Shown here: positions 63,929-64,000 of the stretch, one piece after another
Numbering within the stretch: position 1 is the stretch's first letter
Layout of the letters: every line of letters begins with the position of its first letter
NCBI GenBank assembly: GCA_902794095.1
Contig: CADBFZ010000001.1
Location: 171,959 to 235,958, forward strand
DNA: 64,000 nucleotides
From: an uncultured Lachnospiraceae bacterium
GTDB lineage: Bacteria > Bacillota > Clostridia > Lachnospirales > Lachnospiraceae
Direction of reading: 5' to 3'
Program-made: the position numbers and the translations under genes
Notes under the pieces: generated by a model
Seen by the model: only the letters and a program-made list of their open reading frames with translations
Told to the model about the DNA's origin: nothing
Database searches by the model: none

Positions 63929-64000
63929 CAGGATAAGCCTTCGACCTATTAGTAAATGTCAGCTGAGAGCATTACTGCTCTTACACACCATTCCTATCTA
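63929..64000 (-). rRNA. 23S ribosomal RNA, 3' end (partial)
   Basis: On the minus strand the last 72 nt read like the 3' end of a Firmicute 23S rRNA: GTGTGTAAGAGCAGTAAT, CTCAGCTGAC, then ACTAATAGGTCGAAGGC and the terminal CTTATCC that pairs with the 5' end of the molecule. The gene continues beyond the window. Only about 55 nt separate its 3' end from a terminator, leaving no room for a 5S rRNA gene downstream. Confidence 0.9.

Overview
The window looks like chromosomal core sequence from a low-to-moderate GC Firmicute of the class Clostridia, most likely a Lachnospiraceae-type bacterium. The evidence is a tRNA-Trp T-box in front of a trp operon, a GerW/YtfJ sporulation-type gene, FakA/DegV proteins, a TmcAL tRNA ligase, and a stand-alone CheV. 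No phage, insertion sequence, CRISPR array or clear island is visible. About 46 genes lie on the minus strand and only four (rpmB, an HD-GYP gene, tmcAL, an EAL gene) on the plus strand. The partial 23S rRNA gene at the right edge is also on the minus strand. This bias fits a replication fork moving right to left, with the origin to the right of the window; that is an inference.

Layout, left to right. 0-10.4 kb: rsmD, a ParC/ParE-type topoisomerase pair, a DegV/FakB lipid-binding protein, recG, fakA and an Asp23 gene. 10.6-14.4 kb: rpmB, then a minus-strand set of four (small unknown, DUF2953, gerW, coiled-coil J-domain protein), and a plus-strand degenerate HD-GYP gene. 14.4-23.7 kb: one long co-directional run leuC-leuD-ruvA-ruvB-zapA-U32 peptidase-ftsW-pbp. 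23.7-33.6 kb: an M13 lipoprotein peptidase, a branched-chain amino acid block (ilvB, two tandem ilvN, ilvC) behind a cobalamin-type metH, then citrate synthase. 33.8-38.6 kb: trpD-C-F-B-A behind a tRNA-Trp T-box and a newly noticed tryptophan-containing leader ORF. 38.6-42.5 kb: pta-ackA and the divergent tmcAL. 42.6-50.9 kb: polA-coaE-ftsA-like-walJ-ACT-UPF0210 behind a small zinc-finger membrane protein. 51-55.9 kb: a structured GC-rich intergenic element, tRNA-Leu, an S66 peptidase, lysA, ung, hisF and hisH. 55.9-63.8 kb: a 1114-residue acidic membrane protein, cheV, a secreted protein with an internal duplication and a PAS-GGDEF-EAL protein. 63.9 kb to the end: the 3' end of a 23S rRNA gene.

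The most interesting signals are: (1) the trp leader, where a T-box terminator is followed by a 34-codon ORF encoding a tandem LYRRWR repeat whose stop codon overlaps the trpD start; (2) the giant acidic single-pass protein with many LDxLL-like motifs next to cheV; (3) two families of non-coding interspersed palindromes, one short and REP-like (four copies) and one of 150-170 nt (two copies); (4) a string of hairpins beside tRNA-Leu that could be a structured RNA; (5) an HD-GYP protein that has lost two predicted metal-binding histidines.
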